Origin: Aureococcus anophagefferens | Lineage: Eukaryota; Sar; Pelagophyceae; Pelagomonadales; Pelagomonadaceae | NCBI RefSeq assembly: GCF_000186865.1 | Contig: NW_008705575.1 | Span: forward strand, 933,719-962,522 | Length of the DNA stretch: 28,804 nt | Direction: 5' to 3' | Shown here: piece by piece, positions 7,795 to 16,777 of the stretch | Layout: each line of letters starts with the position of its first letter | How positions within the stretch are numbered: the first letter of the stretch is position 1 | Translations under genes and position numbers: made by a program | Notes under the pieces: generated by a model | What the model saw: the letters and a program-made list of their open reading frames with translations, nothing else | Database searches by the model: none | Told to the model about the DNA's origin: nothing

Positions 7795-9771
7795 ATGGGC
7801 CACGGCGCGTCGTCGGCTCGGCGGAAGGCGCCGGCGGCGCCGGCCGCCCCCGCGAACCCGCGCGAGAAGCGTCCGAGCAAGATCGCCGGGCGCCCCGAAG
7901 ACGAAGCCGCCGACGGTCCGCCCCTGACCCACGCCGAGGCGGCGCGCCTCGCCCGGTCGCGGACGTCCGCCATGCTCGAGCGCATCCTCGACGACCGGCG
8001 CGAGTGCGAGATCCTCGAGGCCTTCCTCCACTCGGAGTACCGCGTCGACCAGGGCAGCAAAAGAGAGCGAAATTAAAGGCTCCGATCTCGGCCGTTTTCC
8101 ACTTGTTTCGGCTGATTTTTGGACGAGCGATCATCTCTCGGAGCGCTCTCGAAGCGTGGATGCTTTTTTTTGGAACGCGCGCGCGCGGAACGCTCACATT
8201 GAAGTGACATTGAATCACTCTTTTGCTGCCCAGGCGTCGAGCTGCTCTACTTTTTGCGGAGCTGCGACAAGTTCGAGAGCCTCGTGCGCAAGTTCGTGAG
8301 CATCGAGACGGCCGCCGCGCCGGCGACGGGCGCGCGCTGCGGCCACCCGCAGGTGCTCCGGCGCGCCGGCGACATCTTCGACCGGTTTCTGGCGCCCGCC
8401 GCGCCCTACGCCGTCCGCGTCAGGGCAGGACAAGGGTGATTCAACGTCGCTTCAATGTGAGTGTTCCGCGCGCGCCCGTTCTGGAAAAAGCATCCACGCT
8501 TCGAGACCGTTCCGAGACATGATCGCTCGTCCAAAAATCAGCCGAAACGAGTCGAAAACGGCCGAGATAGGAGCCTTTGAAGTTGGGAATTTCGCTCTCT
8601 TGTCCTGCCCAGGTCCGCGTCGCGAGCGCCAAGGAGGTGCAGCTCGCGCGGCTCCAGCTCGACAGCGGCGCCGTGAGCGCGCTCGTCTTCCACCCGGCGA
8701 AGCGCGCCGTCATGGTGGCGCTCGGCGACCCCCAGCTCTTCAAGCGGTTCCTCGCGTACGTCGAGTCGCCCGCGGCGACCTCCGAGTTCCGGCGGCCGCC
8801 CGCGCGGCGTGCGAATCTTCAACCCGACTTCAACGTGACTTGGACGCGACGGTTGGGACGCGAGACCCATGCCACGCAGGCGGCCGCGGCGCGACAGCCG
8901 GTCCACGGAGAGCGACGGCGCCTTCGAGCTCGACGAGTTCGGCGCGCCGCGGCAGCGCGCGTCGTCGAGCTCGAGCGTCGACGATTTTTCGGGCGAGCGG
9001 CGGAGCAGCGGCCACTCGGCGTCGCGCGACTCCTACGGGTCGCCCGCGCCGTCGAAGACGGACTGGGGCCCGGCGCCGCGCGCGAGCCACTGGCTCCGGC
9101 GCGGCTCCGCGAGCCCCGAGGCGCCGCCCGACGCGGTCGCCGTGCGCCGGGGCTCCGCGGCGACGAGCGCCTCGTCCGCGTCGAGCGACGTCGGCGACGC
9201 GCCCGAGGCGCCGGACCGGCGCGACCCGCCGGGCTTCGTCGCGCGCGGCGGGGCGAGCCTGCCCCCCCTCGAGCCGCCGGGGCTGCAGTCGGCGCCGCAC
9301 CGGCCGCGGCGGCCCAGCAGCCCGCGGGACCGCCGCGGGAGCTCGCCGTGCTCGCTCGACGCGGTCTACGAGGACCCGCTCGACTCGCCGCTCCCGCCGG
9401 GCCACCGGCCCGTCGCCGAGGGCCGGCGCAAGTCCGAGACGGGCCTCGTCGCCGACGCGGAGGCCATCCGCCGCAAGTCGTCGTTCCGCCTCGACGCGGG
9501 CGACGACGACGAGTTCAACCGCGCCTACGAGGACGGCCTCAACGCGCTCCACGACCACCTCGACACGTCCGAGGCCCAGGTCGGCGTCAACAAGACGTAC
9601 CAGCGCCACCTCGCGTCCTCGCTCCAGGCCGGCGTCGACGAGGCCGGCGGCTCCCGCGTCGTCCGCGTCTCCGACCCGCTCATCACGACGGACATGGTCC
9701 GCCGCAAGTCGTCCCTCGACGCCCTCGCCGACGCCGCCGCGCCCGCCGCCGCCGACGGCGAGGGGCTCTAA
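7795..9771 (+). CDS. RGS-domain protein with RRxS-rich tail; three introner-type introns
   Basis: Exons 7795-8041, 8234-8412, 8613-8791 and 8880-9771 give 498 residues. The RGS domain spans about residues 62-190: ILEAFLHSEYRVELLYFLRSC aligns without gaps to the classical SEYSEENIDFW region only when introns are cut at the 8-bp duplications; later come AGDIFDRFLAP and AVMVALGDPQLFKRFLAYVES. Expected role is speeding GTP hydrolysis by G-alpha subunits at the membrane. MGHGAS at the start fits an N-myristoylation signal. Residues 203-498 are disordered, Ser/Pro-rich, with about eight RRxS sites (RRGS, RRKS, RRPS), a basophilic kinase (PKA-like) consensus. Introns 1 and 3 have GC donors, intron 2 a GT donor; retention of introns 1 or 2 meets stop codons soon. 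Exon joins are inferred, not shown by transcripts. Confidence 0.85.
8050..8233 (+). mobile_element. Introner element, copy 1 (184 bp), forming intron 8042-8233
   Basis: Flanked by GCGTCGAC (8042-8049) and GCGTCGAG (8234-8241), 7 of 8 identical. The ends are inverted: GGGCAGCAAAAGAG on the left and CTCTTTTGCTGCCC on the right. The core contains GGCTGATTTTTGGACGAGCG and a (GC)n run. The intron starts with GC of the left duplication and ends in CAG at the element's right end. It is nearly identical to the copy at 24158 and in the same orientation. Confidence 0.92.
8421..8612 (-). mobile_element. Introner element, copy 2 (192 bp), opposite orientation, forming intron 8413-8612
   Basis: Flanked by a perfect 8-bp duplication GTCCGCGT (8413-8420 and 8613-8620). 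The ends are GGGCAGGACAAG and CTTGTCCTGCCC. The body is the reverse complement of copy 1 (CGTCCAAAAATCAGCCGAA here). The left duplication gives a GT donor, the right end a CAG acceptor. Removal restores phase 0 joining A-V-R-V-A in the RGS domain. Confidence 0.93.
8800..8879 (+). mobile_element. Short introner-like insert (80 bp), forming intron 8792-8879
   Basis: Flanked by perfect GCGGCCGC copies (8792-8799 and 8880-8887). The ends are roughly inverted: CCGCGCGGCGTGCG against CTGCGTGGCATGGG, 10 of 14. Twelve bases in, AATCTTCAACCCGACTTCAA matches the SDR-gene copy at 17247 at the same offset, so it looks like a shortened relative. It is a GC-AG intron. Its 88 nt is not a multiple of three, so it must be removed to reach the last exon in frame with the RGS domain. 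Confidence 0.75.
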
Positions 9772-9984
9772 GTCGCCCTGCGACGCATCTCGAGGCGTAC
9801 AGCGGGAGGGGCCGCAAGGGAGCCCTGGCGAGACCTCTGGCGGCACCGGCGCCGCGGCGCGCGCGGCCGCGGCTATCTGGCGCGGTGTTTGACAGTGCCG
9901 CAGCCTTGCCGCGACGGTGCCGCTGCGGCGCGCGCTGCCGACAGCGAGCCGAGGCTACACACGCGCTGCTGCTGCGCCGGAACC

Positions 9985-10665
9985 ATGGGCTCGCGCAACG
10001 AGGACCGGTCCTTCAGCACCATGGGCGCGTCGGGCGTCGCCATCGCGCCGCACATCCGCGACGCCCTCGAGCAGGCGCGCCTCGCGGCCCAGGAGTCCGA
10101 GGCGCCGCGGGAGCCGCTCATGGAGGCGCCGTCCTTCCCCAAGCCCGCGAGCGAGACGGCCCGGGACGCGGAGGACCTGCGGAAGGCGCTCGAGCGCGCG
10201 AACGCCGTCGAGGGCGACCTGAGCCGCGCGCTGCTCAAGGTGTCGTCGAGCGGCCGCCGCGAGTCGAGCCTGGTGAACCGTCTGGCCGAGAAGGAGAAGC
10301 AGGTGCGGGACCTGCGGGCCTACGTCCACGACGCGCTCCGGCTCCGCGACAAGGCGCACGCCTACCTGCGCGCGTCGCACCTCGACCCGGCAGTCGGCCT
10401 CGAGATGGAGCTCCTGGCCGCGGGCGGCGGCGGCGGCGCGCCGCCGCCGCCGGCGGAGGCGGACCCCACGGTCGACGAGCTCCGGGCCGCCCTCGCGGCG
10501 TCGGAGCTCGCGCGGGACCAGCTCAAGGCGGACAACGCGAGCCTCGCCCAGCAGCTCCGCGAGGCCAAGGAGTGGAACGACAACCTCGAGCAGGAGCGCG
10601 AGGACCTCTACCACCTCCTCGACGAGGCCAAGTCCGGCAACGGCGCGGCCATGGAGACGTCCTAA
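9985..10665 (+). CDS. Coiled-coil protein of unknown function
   Basis: 226 residues from ATG 9985 in a strong start context (AACCATGG); the frame is open upstream but without another ATG. Residues about 20-110 and 150-220 have heptad-like patterns (LRKALERANAVEGDL, ELRAALAASELARDQLKADN, WNDNLEQEREDLYHLLDE), separated by a Gly/Ala/Pro linker. There is no signal peptide or membrane segment. Its role may be scaffolding or cytoskeletal, but nothing specific is recognised. It lies 213 bp downstream of the RGS gene on the same strand, and its stop is only 15 bp from that of the converging RING gene. Confidence 0.7.
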   Translation: MGSRNEDRSFSTMGASGVAIAPHIRDALEQARLAAQESEAPREPLMEAPSFPKPASETARDAEDLRKALERANAVEGDLSRALLKVSSSGRRESSLVNRLAEKEKQVRDLRAYVHDALRLRDKAHAYLRASHLDPAVGLEMELLAAGGGGGAPPPPAEADPTVDELRAALAASELARDQLKADNASLAQQLREAKEWNDNLEQEREDLYHLLDEAKSGNGAAMETS

Positions 10666-10680
10666 GAGAAATCGCGGTGC

Positions 10681-11745
10681 TCACGCCGGGGGGTCCGGCG
10701 GCGCGACGTCGACCGAGAGCTGGGCCAGCCGCAGGATCTCGCCGACGGCGAGCGTCGGGTTCGCGCGCTGGAGCGCGTGGAGCCACGTCTCCGGCTCGTC
10801 CCGGTCCTCCATGCGGTGCTCGGGCCGGTGCGCCTGCGCGAAGCGGCCCGGGTGCGAGCCCGGCGCGTCGTGGCACGCGCCGCAGAGGTCGTAGCCGATG
10901 GCCTCCGGGCAGTCGGCGCAGCGCAGGGCCCGGCCCCGGATCGGGTAGACGCCGCAGCCGTCGCAGCCGACGCCGAAGTGCGTGTACAACGGCGCGGGCG
11001 GCGCGGGCGGCGGCGCGGGCGGCGGCGCGGACGGCGGCGCGGGCTCGTCCTTCGCCGCGGGCGGCCGCGGCTCCTCCGCCGCGGGCGCGTCGGCGCGCGC
11101 CGCCGGCGATACTCCGGCGATGCGGCAGGCGAGCTGGCAGGGCGCGTCCGGCGCGAAGATGCGCCGCGCGCCGCAGGGGCAGTCCCCGGCCGCGCAGCCG
11201 CCGCAGAGCATGTGGCCGCAGTTCGTGACGTACGTCGCTTTCGGAGCGCGGCAGCGCCGGCACATGAAGAGGTCGTCGATCGAGAGCCTCACCTCCGGCG
11301 ACCGCGCGAAGGCCTCCTCGCGCGCGACGACGTCGCGGGCGCGCGCCGCGGCGGCCTCGGGAAACTTCCGGCGGATGTGGTTCTCCAGGTCCTCGCAGAC
11401 GCTGGAGAAATGCTCGAAGGGCGCGCGGCAGAGCGGGCAGGCCGACGGGCTTAGCGGGTCCATGGCCTTGTGCGTGCACCAGAAGCACGCCGCGTGGCCG
11501 CACTTGTTGACGACGGGCTTGTGGAGCAGCTCCTTGCAGATGGCGCACTCAAAGGCCTCGACGCCGAGGGGCGCGTCGTCGTCGTCGGGCTCGTGGGTCG
11601 GCGCGTCGCGCCGGCCCATGAGCACGCGCACGGCGTCGCGGTCCTGGGCCTTCATCGCGGCCATGAGGTCGCCGCCGTAGGGGGCGTCGGCGGCCACGGG
11701 AGCCGGCGCAGTAGTGCGCCGGCTCGGCTGCAGTTTCCGCCGCAT
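10681..11745 (-). CDS. PRT1-like E3 ubiquitin ligase with two RING fingers and a ZZ zinc finger
   Basis: With the start at ATG 11745, 354 residues. RING1 spans about 67-107 (CAIC ... CGHAACFWC ... CPLC), a second RING-like finger 162-192 (CRRC ... CGHMLCGGC ... CPCG), a Pro/Ala linker at 215-252, and a ZZ finger at 256-312 (GVGCDGCGVYPIRGRALRCADC ... YDLCGAC). The order RING-RING-ZZ is that of plant PRT1, an N-recognin that ubiquitinates proteins with aromatic N-termini; a role in N-degron turnover is inference from architecture. The frame is open to an ATG at 11865, but that lies 26 bp from the divergent neighbour's start and the extra 40 residues look non-conserved. Met28 is another possible start. 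A strong hairpin (11700-11725) lies just after the chosen start. Confidence 0.8.
   Translation of the reverse strand: MRRKLQPSRRTTAPAPVAADAPYGGDLMAAMKAQDRDAVRVLMGRRDAPTHEPDDDDAPLGVEAFECAICKELLHKPVVNKCGHAACFWCTHKAMDPLSPSACPLCRAPFEHFSSVCEDLENHIRRKFPEAAAARARDVVAREEAFARSPEVRLSIDDLFMCRRCRAPKATYVTNCGHMLCGGCAAGDCPCGARRIFAPDAPCQLACRIAGVSPAARADAPAAEEPRPPAAKDEPAPPSAPPPAPPPAPPAPLYTHFGVGCDGCGVYPIRGRALRCADCPEAIGYDLCGACHDAPGSHPGRFAQAHRPEHRMEDRDEPETWLHALQRANPTLAVGEILRLAQLSVDVAPPDPPA
11700..11725 (-). repeat. Perfect 11-bp inverted repeat near the start of the RING/ZZ gene
   Basis: GAGCCGGCGCA, loop GTAG, TGCGCCGGCTC. In the mRNA this GC-rich stem begins about 20 nt after the AUG at 11745 and 35 nt before the AUG of Met28, so it could bear on start choice. 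Confidence 0.8.
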
Positions 11746-11891
11746 TTTCCGCCGTGCGCGCCCGAGCCGGCGGTGCCTGGAGCTCCCGTCGCGCACCTCA
11801 GACGACGGACAGAGCCAGCTGAGAGAGCGGTGCAACCCAGCAGCAAGTTCCCTACAATAAAGCATGTTTTCTTGAAACCGCCTTCGCCCTC

Positions 11892-13268
11892 ATGAACATG
11901 CGGCGGCTCTTCCTGCTCACGGCGAGCTGCGCTTCGGCCCAGCTCTACGGCGACTGGACGTTGGCCGGGCAGATGAGTTGCGCGACGACCAAAACGGAGA
12001 CGCTGCCCGCCGACGCCTACCTCGTGCTCTACGTCGCGGCGGGCGCGGAGCTGAGCTTCAGCTTCCTCCTCAGCGGCGGCTCCTGCACGAACGTCAAGGT
12101 CCTGCCCCTGACGTCCTGCATCATGCTCGACAGCGCGTCCAAGGGCAACGACCCGGCCCTCGAGCAGTACTCCTGCGACGCGTGCCCGTCCACGTGCGCC
12201 GCGGAAACGTTTACACTATCCGAGGCGGGCTGCGTCCTCGTCATGAACGAGGGCGACGGGTCGTCCGATCCGCCCGACGAGACGGTCATCTACACCATCG
12301 GCTGCGACGACGACATGACGGGGTCCGCGAGCTTCGACACGGGCGCGGTACCTCTTCGGCGTTGATAGTCCCGACCCCCCGTCGCGCGTATTTTGCGCCC
12401 CCCACAGGTAGACGACAACGCCGCGGTCGGAGACTTGATCACCGTCAACGCGTCGGACGTCGTCGACGCCTACGACATCCAGCGCGACTGGTGGCACTCG
12501 GGCGCCGACGCCGGCGACTCGTCGTCCTCGAAGAAGAGCTCGTCCGACGGCTTCTTCTCCCTGGGCATGATCCTCGCCGTCGTCGCCGGCGTGATCATCC
12601 TCATCTGCGTCGGCGTCGGCGCCTTCGTCTACAACGCCTACGAGAACGCCAAGAACCTCGGCGAGACGACCGTGCGGCGCGAGCGGCCCCGGGGCGCCCA
12701 CGCGCACCACATGCCCGAGGAGGAGGCCGCGGCGCTGGAGATGGCGGGCCGGCCCGGCGCGGCGTACGCGTCCGGCGCCGCCTCGTCGTGCGTCGGCGCG
12801 TCGTCCTCGTCGTCGCCCAAGGCCGACGTCGACGTCGACGAGCTCGAGCTCCGCCTGCCGACGCTCGTGCCCAAATCCGCGGCGCCGACGTCGCCGAGCC
12901 GCGCGGAGAAGCCCCAGAGCGCGCTCCTCGCGGCCGCGGACGCGGACGACGACGACGACGACTTCGCGCGCCAGCCGTCCTACAGCCGGTCGTCGCCGTC
13001 CAAGGCGGGCGCGCTCGTCTCCGCGGCGCAGGCCGCGCTGCCCGAAAGCGGCTGGCACTGGATCGCCGCCGACGGGACCCAGACGGGCCCCGCGGACCTC
13101 GCGGCGCTCGCGGCGGCCTGGGCGCGGAAGGACGTCGGCGGCGCGACGCTCGCCTACAACGCGCGCGTCGGCCCGGACTGGACGGCCGTCGCCGACCTCG
13201 ACCGGCTCCACGCGCGCCTGAAACGCGCGAGCCCCGGCGGCGGCGCGCTCGAGGACATCGCGCTGTAA
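11892..13268 (+). CDS. Single-pass membrane protein with Cys-rich ectodomain and cytosolic GYF_2-like domain
   Basis: Exons 11892-12347 and 12408-13268 give 438 residues. Residues 1-17 are a signal peptide. The ectodomain, about 18-190, has several cysteines (SCTN, SCIM, SCDACPSTC, GCDDD) likely in disulfides. A transmembrane helix follows near 198-223 (MILAVVAGVIILICVGVGAFVY), then a Ser/Asp-rich cytosolic region. The C-terminus holds a GYF_2/DUF4339-type module: GWHWIAADGTQTGPADLAAL and GPDWTAVADLDRL. Orientation suggests a cell-surface or endomembrane receptor-like protein whose tail binds partners; the ligand is unknown. The 60-nt intron is GT-AG, phase 0, and without it the first exon stops at 12365. 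It is divergent from the RING/ZZ gene and convergent with the carrier gene (50 bp). Confidence 0.75.
12348..12407 (+). other. Ordinary 60-nt GT-AG intron
   Basis: It starts GTACCT and ends CCCCCCACAG. Removal joins codons GCG and GTA in frame. The flanks (GTACCTCT and GTAGACGA) are not duplicates, so this intron shows no introner origin. Confidence 0.75.
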
Positions 13269-13318
13269 CTAGGGACAGGGGGGGGGAAGGCCGAGCGACC
13301 GCGGCGCGCGCCGCGCTC

Positions 13319-14816
13319 CTAGACGAGCGCGTCCGTGAGCGCGGGGACGATGACGGTCATGCAGCCGAACGTGATCGCCTGGGCCGGCGCCATCTTGACG
13401 ACGTTGGCCGCGCAGCCCGTGTAGAGCGCGCCGATGCCGCCGGTCTTGACGGTGCCCGCGATGCAGCCCCAGATGGAGCTGTAGAGCACGGGCCTCCCGC
13501 CCGTGCCCTGCGCCTGCATCTTGCGCCGCGCGGACTCGAGCGGGAAGCCCACGGTCGTGCTGACGGCGCCCGCGACGGCGCCGACGGCGACGCCGACGAG
13601 GGCCGTCGGCTTCGAGCCCGTGCGCTTCGAGTACTGCGCCTTGAGGAAGTCCGCCGTCGCGAAGAGCGCGCCCGTGTAGGGGACGGCCCACAGGTTCGCG
13701 TAGGCGATGCCCCGGAAGAGGGCCGCGGGCCCCTCCTTGGCCGCGATGGTCTTGAAGCCGTCGATCACGCCCTTGTAGAGGCCCGGCGTCGTCGTCATGC
13801 GGAGGCGGACGACGTCGAGCGGGTAGATGGCCGACGCGGACACGCAGCCCGCGGCCATGCCGGAGAGCATGGACCCGTAGAAGGGGTCGGGCACGAAGGC
13901 CTTCATCTTCTTGCCGATGGCCGGCTTCGCGAAGAACATGAGGCCGTTCTGCGGGAAGATGCGGATCATGTTGACGCCGTTGCCGCGCCAGAACGCCTTG
14001 ACGCCCTCCTCCGCGGCGATGCCCCGGAGGCAGGCGAGGGACGACCCGCCGTACTTGGCGCCGTCCGTGATCATCTGGAAGCGGAGCCGCTCGAGCGGCG
14101 CGACGGCCGTGCGCGAGATCGCCGCGGAGATGGCGCCCGCGAGGCCGTTGAGCCACGTCGGCGGGCCCTTCGTCGTCGCCTTGGTCGTCGGGTGCGTCGA
14201 CGCGTGGGACGTGCCCAGATCGTCCGCGGACGCGTAGTGCATCCAGTCGTCGGCGAACAACGCGAAGTCCGTCGGGTTCAGGAAGAGCAACGCGTGGCGG
14301 AACTCGTCGTAGGAGATCTCGCCCGTCGCGTTCTTGCCCGGGTGGAAGAGCTCCTCGAGGTGCGCCTCGTCCTCGGGCGTCGCGCGGACGTGGTGCGCGT
14401 GGAGCCAGGTGTCGAGCTCCTGGCGGGACAGCATGCCCGACCTACGGAGCATGACGGTGACGATGGCTCATCGTGTTCCCACCCCGAATCTCTCGAAAAT
14501 CGTCGCGGCCGCGGGACGCCGCGCCCGACCCGTCGACGTCGATCTCGTCGAAGACGACCTCGATCTGCTCCTCCTGGTGGTGGATGAAGTCCGTGAACTG
14601 GGCGAGGGACACGGACCCGGAGTGGTCCCGGTCGCAGAGGTGCCAGGCGCGCTCCGCGAGGTACTTGGGCAGGTGGAGCGACGCCAGGGCCGCGACCATC
14701 TCCTCGTGGTCCAGCGTGCCGCTGTGGTCGACGTCGTACTGGTCGAAGAGCTTCTTGACGTTCGCATCGGATAGGCGTTCGTGCTTGGTGGCCTTTGCCT
14801 TGGTGAAGAAGCCCAT
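13319..14816 (-). CDS. EF-hand mitochondrial carrier, ATP-Mg/Pi (SCaMC) type
   Basis: Exons 14530-14816 and 13319-14441 (minus) give 469 residues. The N-terminal regulatory half has four EF-hands: DQYDVDHSGTLDHEE, DRDHSGSVSLAQF, DEIDVDGSGMLSRQE (rebuilt exactly across the intron) and a degenerate PGKNATGEISYDEF. The C-terminal half holds three Solcar repeats with signatures PLERLR, PLDVVR and PLESAR. This is the plan of SLC25A23/24/25-type carriers, which exchange ATP-Mg for phosphate across the inner mitochondrial membrane under calcium control. The 88-nt intron starts GT and ends TAG. An unspliced reading would give two separate ORFs, neither complete. The membrane half is usual in length. 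Confidence 0.9.
14442..14521 (-). mobile_element. Probable old introner insert (80 bp) in the carrier gene
   Basis: On the coding strand the intron 14529-14442 is flanked by GTCGGGCG (14529-14522) and GTCGGGCA (14441-14434), 7 of 8 identical. Removal of insert plus one copy restores the EF-hand loop DVDGSGMLSRQE. Terminal inverted repeats are not clear, so the origin rests on the duplication alone. The insert is 80 bp, the same length as the one at 8800. Confidence 0.55.
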
Positions 14817-15186
14817 GGCGCGGTCCGCGGACGCTGCCCCGGGACCACACCTTCGGGATGTTAAATCGCGCCCCGACTTCGAGACTGCAACCTTTCCCGA
14901 GGCGCGGGCGCGCCGCGCGGCCCCGGCCCTTAAGGCCGAGAGCCGCCGCCTGTAGCAGCGCGGCTATCGCACGCTAAAATGCGGCGGCAGGGGGAAGATA
15001 CGCAGCCAGAAGCGCGAAAGATCGAAATCCCCCCAACGGCCCTAAGTGGCGACAAGCAAAGCGTCGCTGCGCTGCGCTTGCACGCCAGGCTACTCACGTG
15101 ACTCCTCCTCCTCCGAGCGTTAGGCGACCGCGCGGCGGGGCCCCGGGCCGGCGGTGTCATGGCCGGGGCGGCGCCCTCCCGCGGTG
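14817..15186. other. Intergenic region upstream of the carrier gene and downstream of the WW-like gene
   Basis: These 370 bases must carry the carrier promoter (right side of its start at 14816) and the 3' UTR of the WW-like gene. I see no gene, repeat or element in it. Confidence 0.5.
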
Positions 15187-16479
15187 TCAGTCGAAGTTGA
15201 TCTTCTTGCGGACGTCGTCCTCGTTCCGCGCGCCGCCGAAGACCTGGCCGCTCCGCGTGCGGTTGAAGCCGTCGCCGTGGAGGATGCGGCTCGCGACGCC
15301 CGGCGAGTCGATGAAGGCCTCGATGCCCATGCGCACGAGCTTCTCCGTCTTCCGCCGCTTCCGCTTCCGCGCGGACTCCTCGGGGGGCAGGTCCTCGTAG
15401 AAGTCGTCGTCGTCGGACTCGGACTCGTCGCTGAACTCCGAGTCGGAGGCGACGTGGTCGTACTCGCGCATGAGGCCGAACATGGTGTCGACGTGGGAGG
15501 CCACGGACGCGCGGCGCTCCGCGTCGGCCTCCGGCCGGTCGCGGAGGTACGACGGCGGCTCGTAGTAGGCCTCGCACCGCGCGCGGCACCACTCGTAGTA
15601 GGTCTGCTTCGCGTCGGACCGCTCGTACTCGGCGAACTTGGCGAGGCAGCTCGCGACGAGGCCCGCCTTGCGCTCCATGCGGTCGACGTGCGAGTCGACG
15701 TGCGGCGCGGGCCGGTGGCCCTCGCAGTTGCACGCGGCCGCGCCGGGCCAGGCGCAGCCGGGCCGCTCCCACTGGGACGTCGCCGCGCCGCCGGGGCCCT
15801 GCCAGACGTAGTACCAGTCGCCCGTGGACCTCGACTTCTTCGCCGTCCACCCCTGGGCTTCCAACTCGGCGCCGAGCGGCGGCGGCTCGCCCGAGCAGTC
15901 GAGCTCGTGGCGCAGGTCGAGCGCCGCGCGCAGCTCCGGGGCGTGGAGCCGCACGTCGTAGGTCGACCCGTCGGCGCCCGCCACGGCCGCGGTCCACTCG
16001 CCCCGGCCCCCGAGGTCGTCGCGGTGGCCGACGACGTGCGCCGCCACGGTCCCGCGCGCGGCGCCCGCCGCCCCCGGATTGTCCCAGGTCCAGGCCATGA
16101 CGCGCGCGCCGACGCGCTCCGGGTGCGCGCCGGGCAGGCCCCGGCGCCGCATGCCGCCGAAGCCCGCGGGCCCGCCGCCGTCCGCCGCCGCCGCGGGCGA
16201 CCCCTTGGCCTCCGCCGTCGACGCCGCGACCCAGAGCAGCTGGTCGCCGTCCCAGGCCCAGTCGCCCCGGGGCGGCAGCGCGATCTTCGCGCCCAGGAGC
16301 GGGTTCGTCTCGCGGATCCCTGGGACGGCCTCGAGCTTCGACAGCTCGTAGTCCTGCCGGTCGTCGGAGAAGGTCAGCGTGCTGCCGGCGTAGGACCCGT
16401 GCGCCACGGGCACGACGCGCGTCAGGCGCGGCAGCTCGACGCTGACGCCGGCGACGCGCCGCTCGCGGTTGTAGCTCAT
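15187..16479 (-). CDS. WW-like domain protein with acidic/basic nuclear-type C-terminus
   Basis: 430 residues from ATG 16479 (MSYNRERR). The only domain-like element is GWTAKKSRSTGDWYYVWQG followed by SQWERPG (about residues 210-245), which fits a WW domain with two Trp and the closing Pro. Upstream are Gly/Ala/Pro-rich sequence and two DW(T/A)W-type motifs. Downstream, residues 265-330 are helical and Cys/Tyr-rich (TYYEWCRARCEAYYEPPSYL). Residues about 345-385 carry an acidic cluster (SDSEFSDESESDDDDFYED) followed by KRKRRKTEK, a likely nuclear localisation signal. This would suit an RNA-processing or transcription protein, but the family is not recognised. It is divergent from the SDR gene over 298 bp. 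Confidence 0.7.
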   Translation of the reverse strand: MSYNRERRVAGVSVELPRLTRVVPVAHGSYAGSTLTFSDDRQDYELSKLEAVPGIRETNPLLGAKIALPPRGDWAWDGDQLLWVAASTAEAKGSPAAAADGGGPAGFGGMRRRGLPGAHPERVGARVMAWTWDNPGAAGAARGTVAAHVVGHRDDLGGRGEWTAAVAGADGSTYDVRLHAPELRAALDLRHELDCSGEPPPLGAELEAQGWTAKKSRSTGDWYYVWQGPGGAATSQWERPGCAWPGAAACNCEGHRPAPHVDSHVDRMERKAGLVASCLAKFAEYERSDAKQTYYEWCRARCEAYYEPPSYLRDRPEADAERRASVASHVDTMFGLMREYDHVASDSEFSDESESDDDDFYEDLPPEESARKRKRRKTEKLVRMGIEAFIDSPGVASRILHGDGFNRTRSGQVFGGARNEDDVRKKINFD

Positions 16480-16777
16480 GTGTGTGTTGGTTCAAAGTTG
16501 TAGTGGTTTTTGAAAACGCGCGGCGTTCCGCGCCTGGGTTTGTGGCGCCGAGCTGGGCGGCGGCCGACGCCGGCGTCCCAGGAGCCGACGGAGCGCGTCG
16601 GGCTTCGAAACGCGAGCCGCTCGTCGCGCAGCACCCGACGACGGCTGAGGTTTTGAAATCGGTCGCATGCAAAGGCGGGGCAACGAGCCAGCTCCTTTGA
16701 CACAGAATCTCGGAGAGCGCCTCCGCCATCGAGAGCGCCGCCACTGACACCGCCTCGTCGTCGCGCGCAACGCAGCC

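Noticed and set aside
8577..11228. 883-codon open frame running from the RGS gene into the RING/ZZ gene
   Set aside because: Only its first part (8613-8791) is a real exon; the rest is Arg/Pro-rich and overlaps three well-supported genes.
12348..12407. Considered as a seventh introner
   Set aside because: The 8-bp flanks do not match and no inverted ends are visible.
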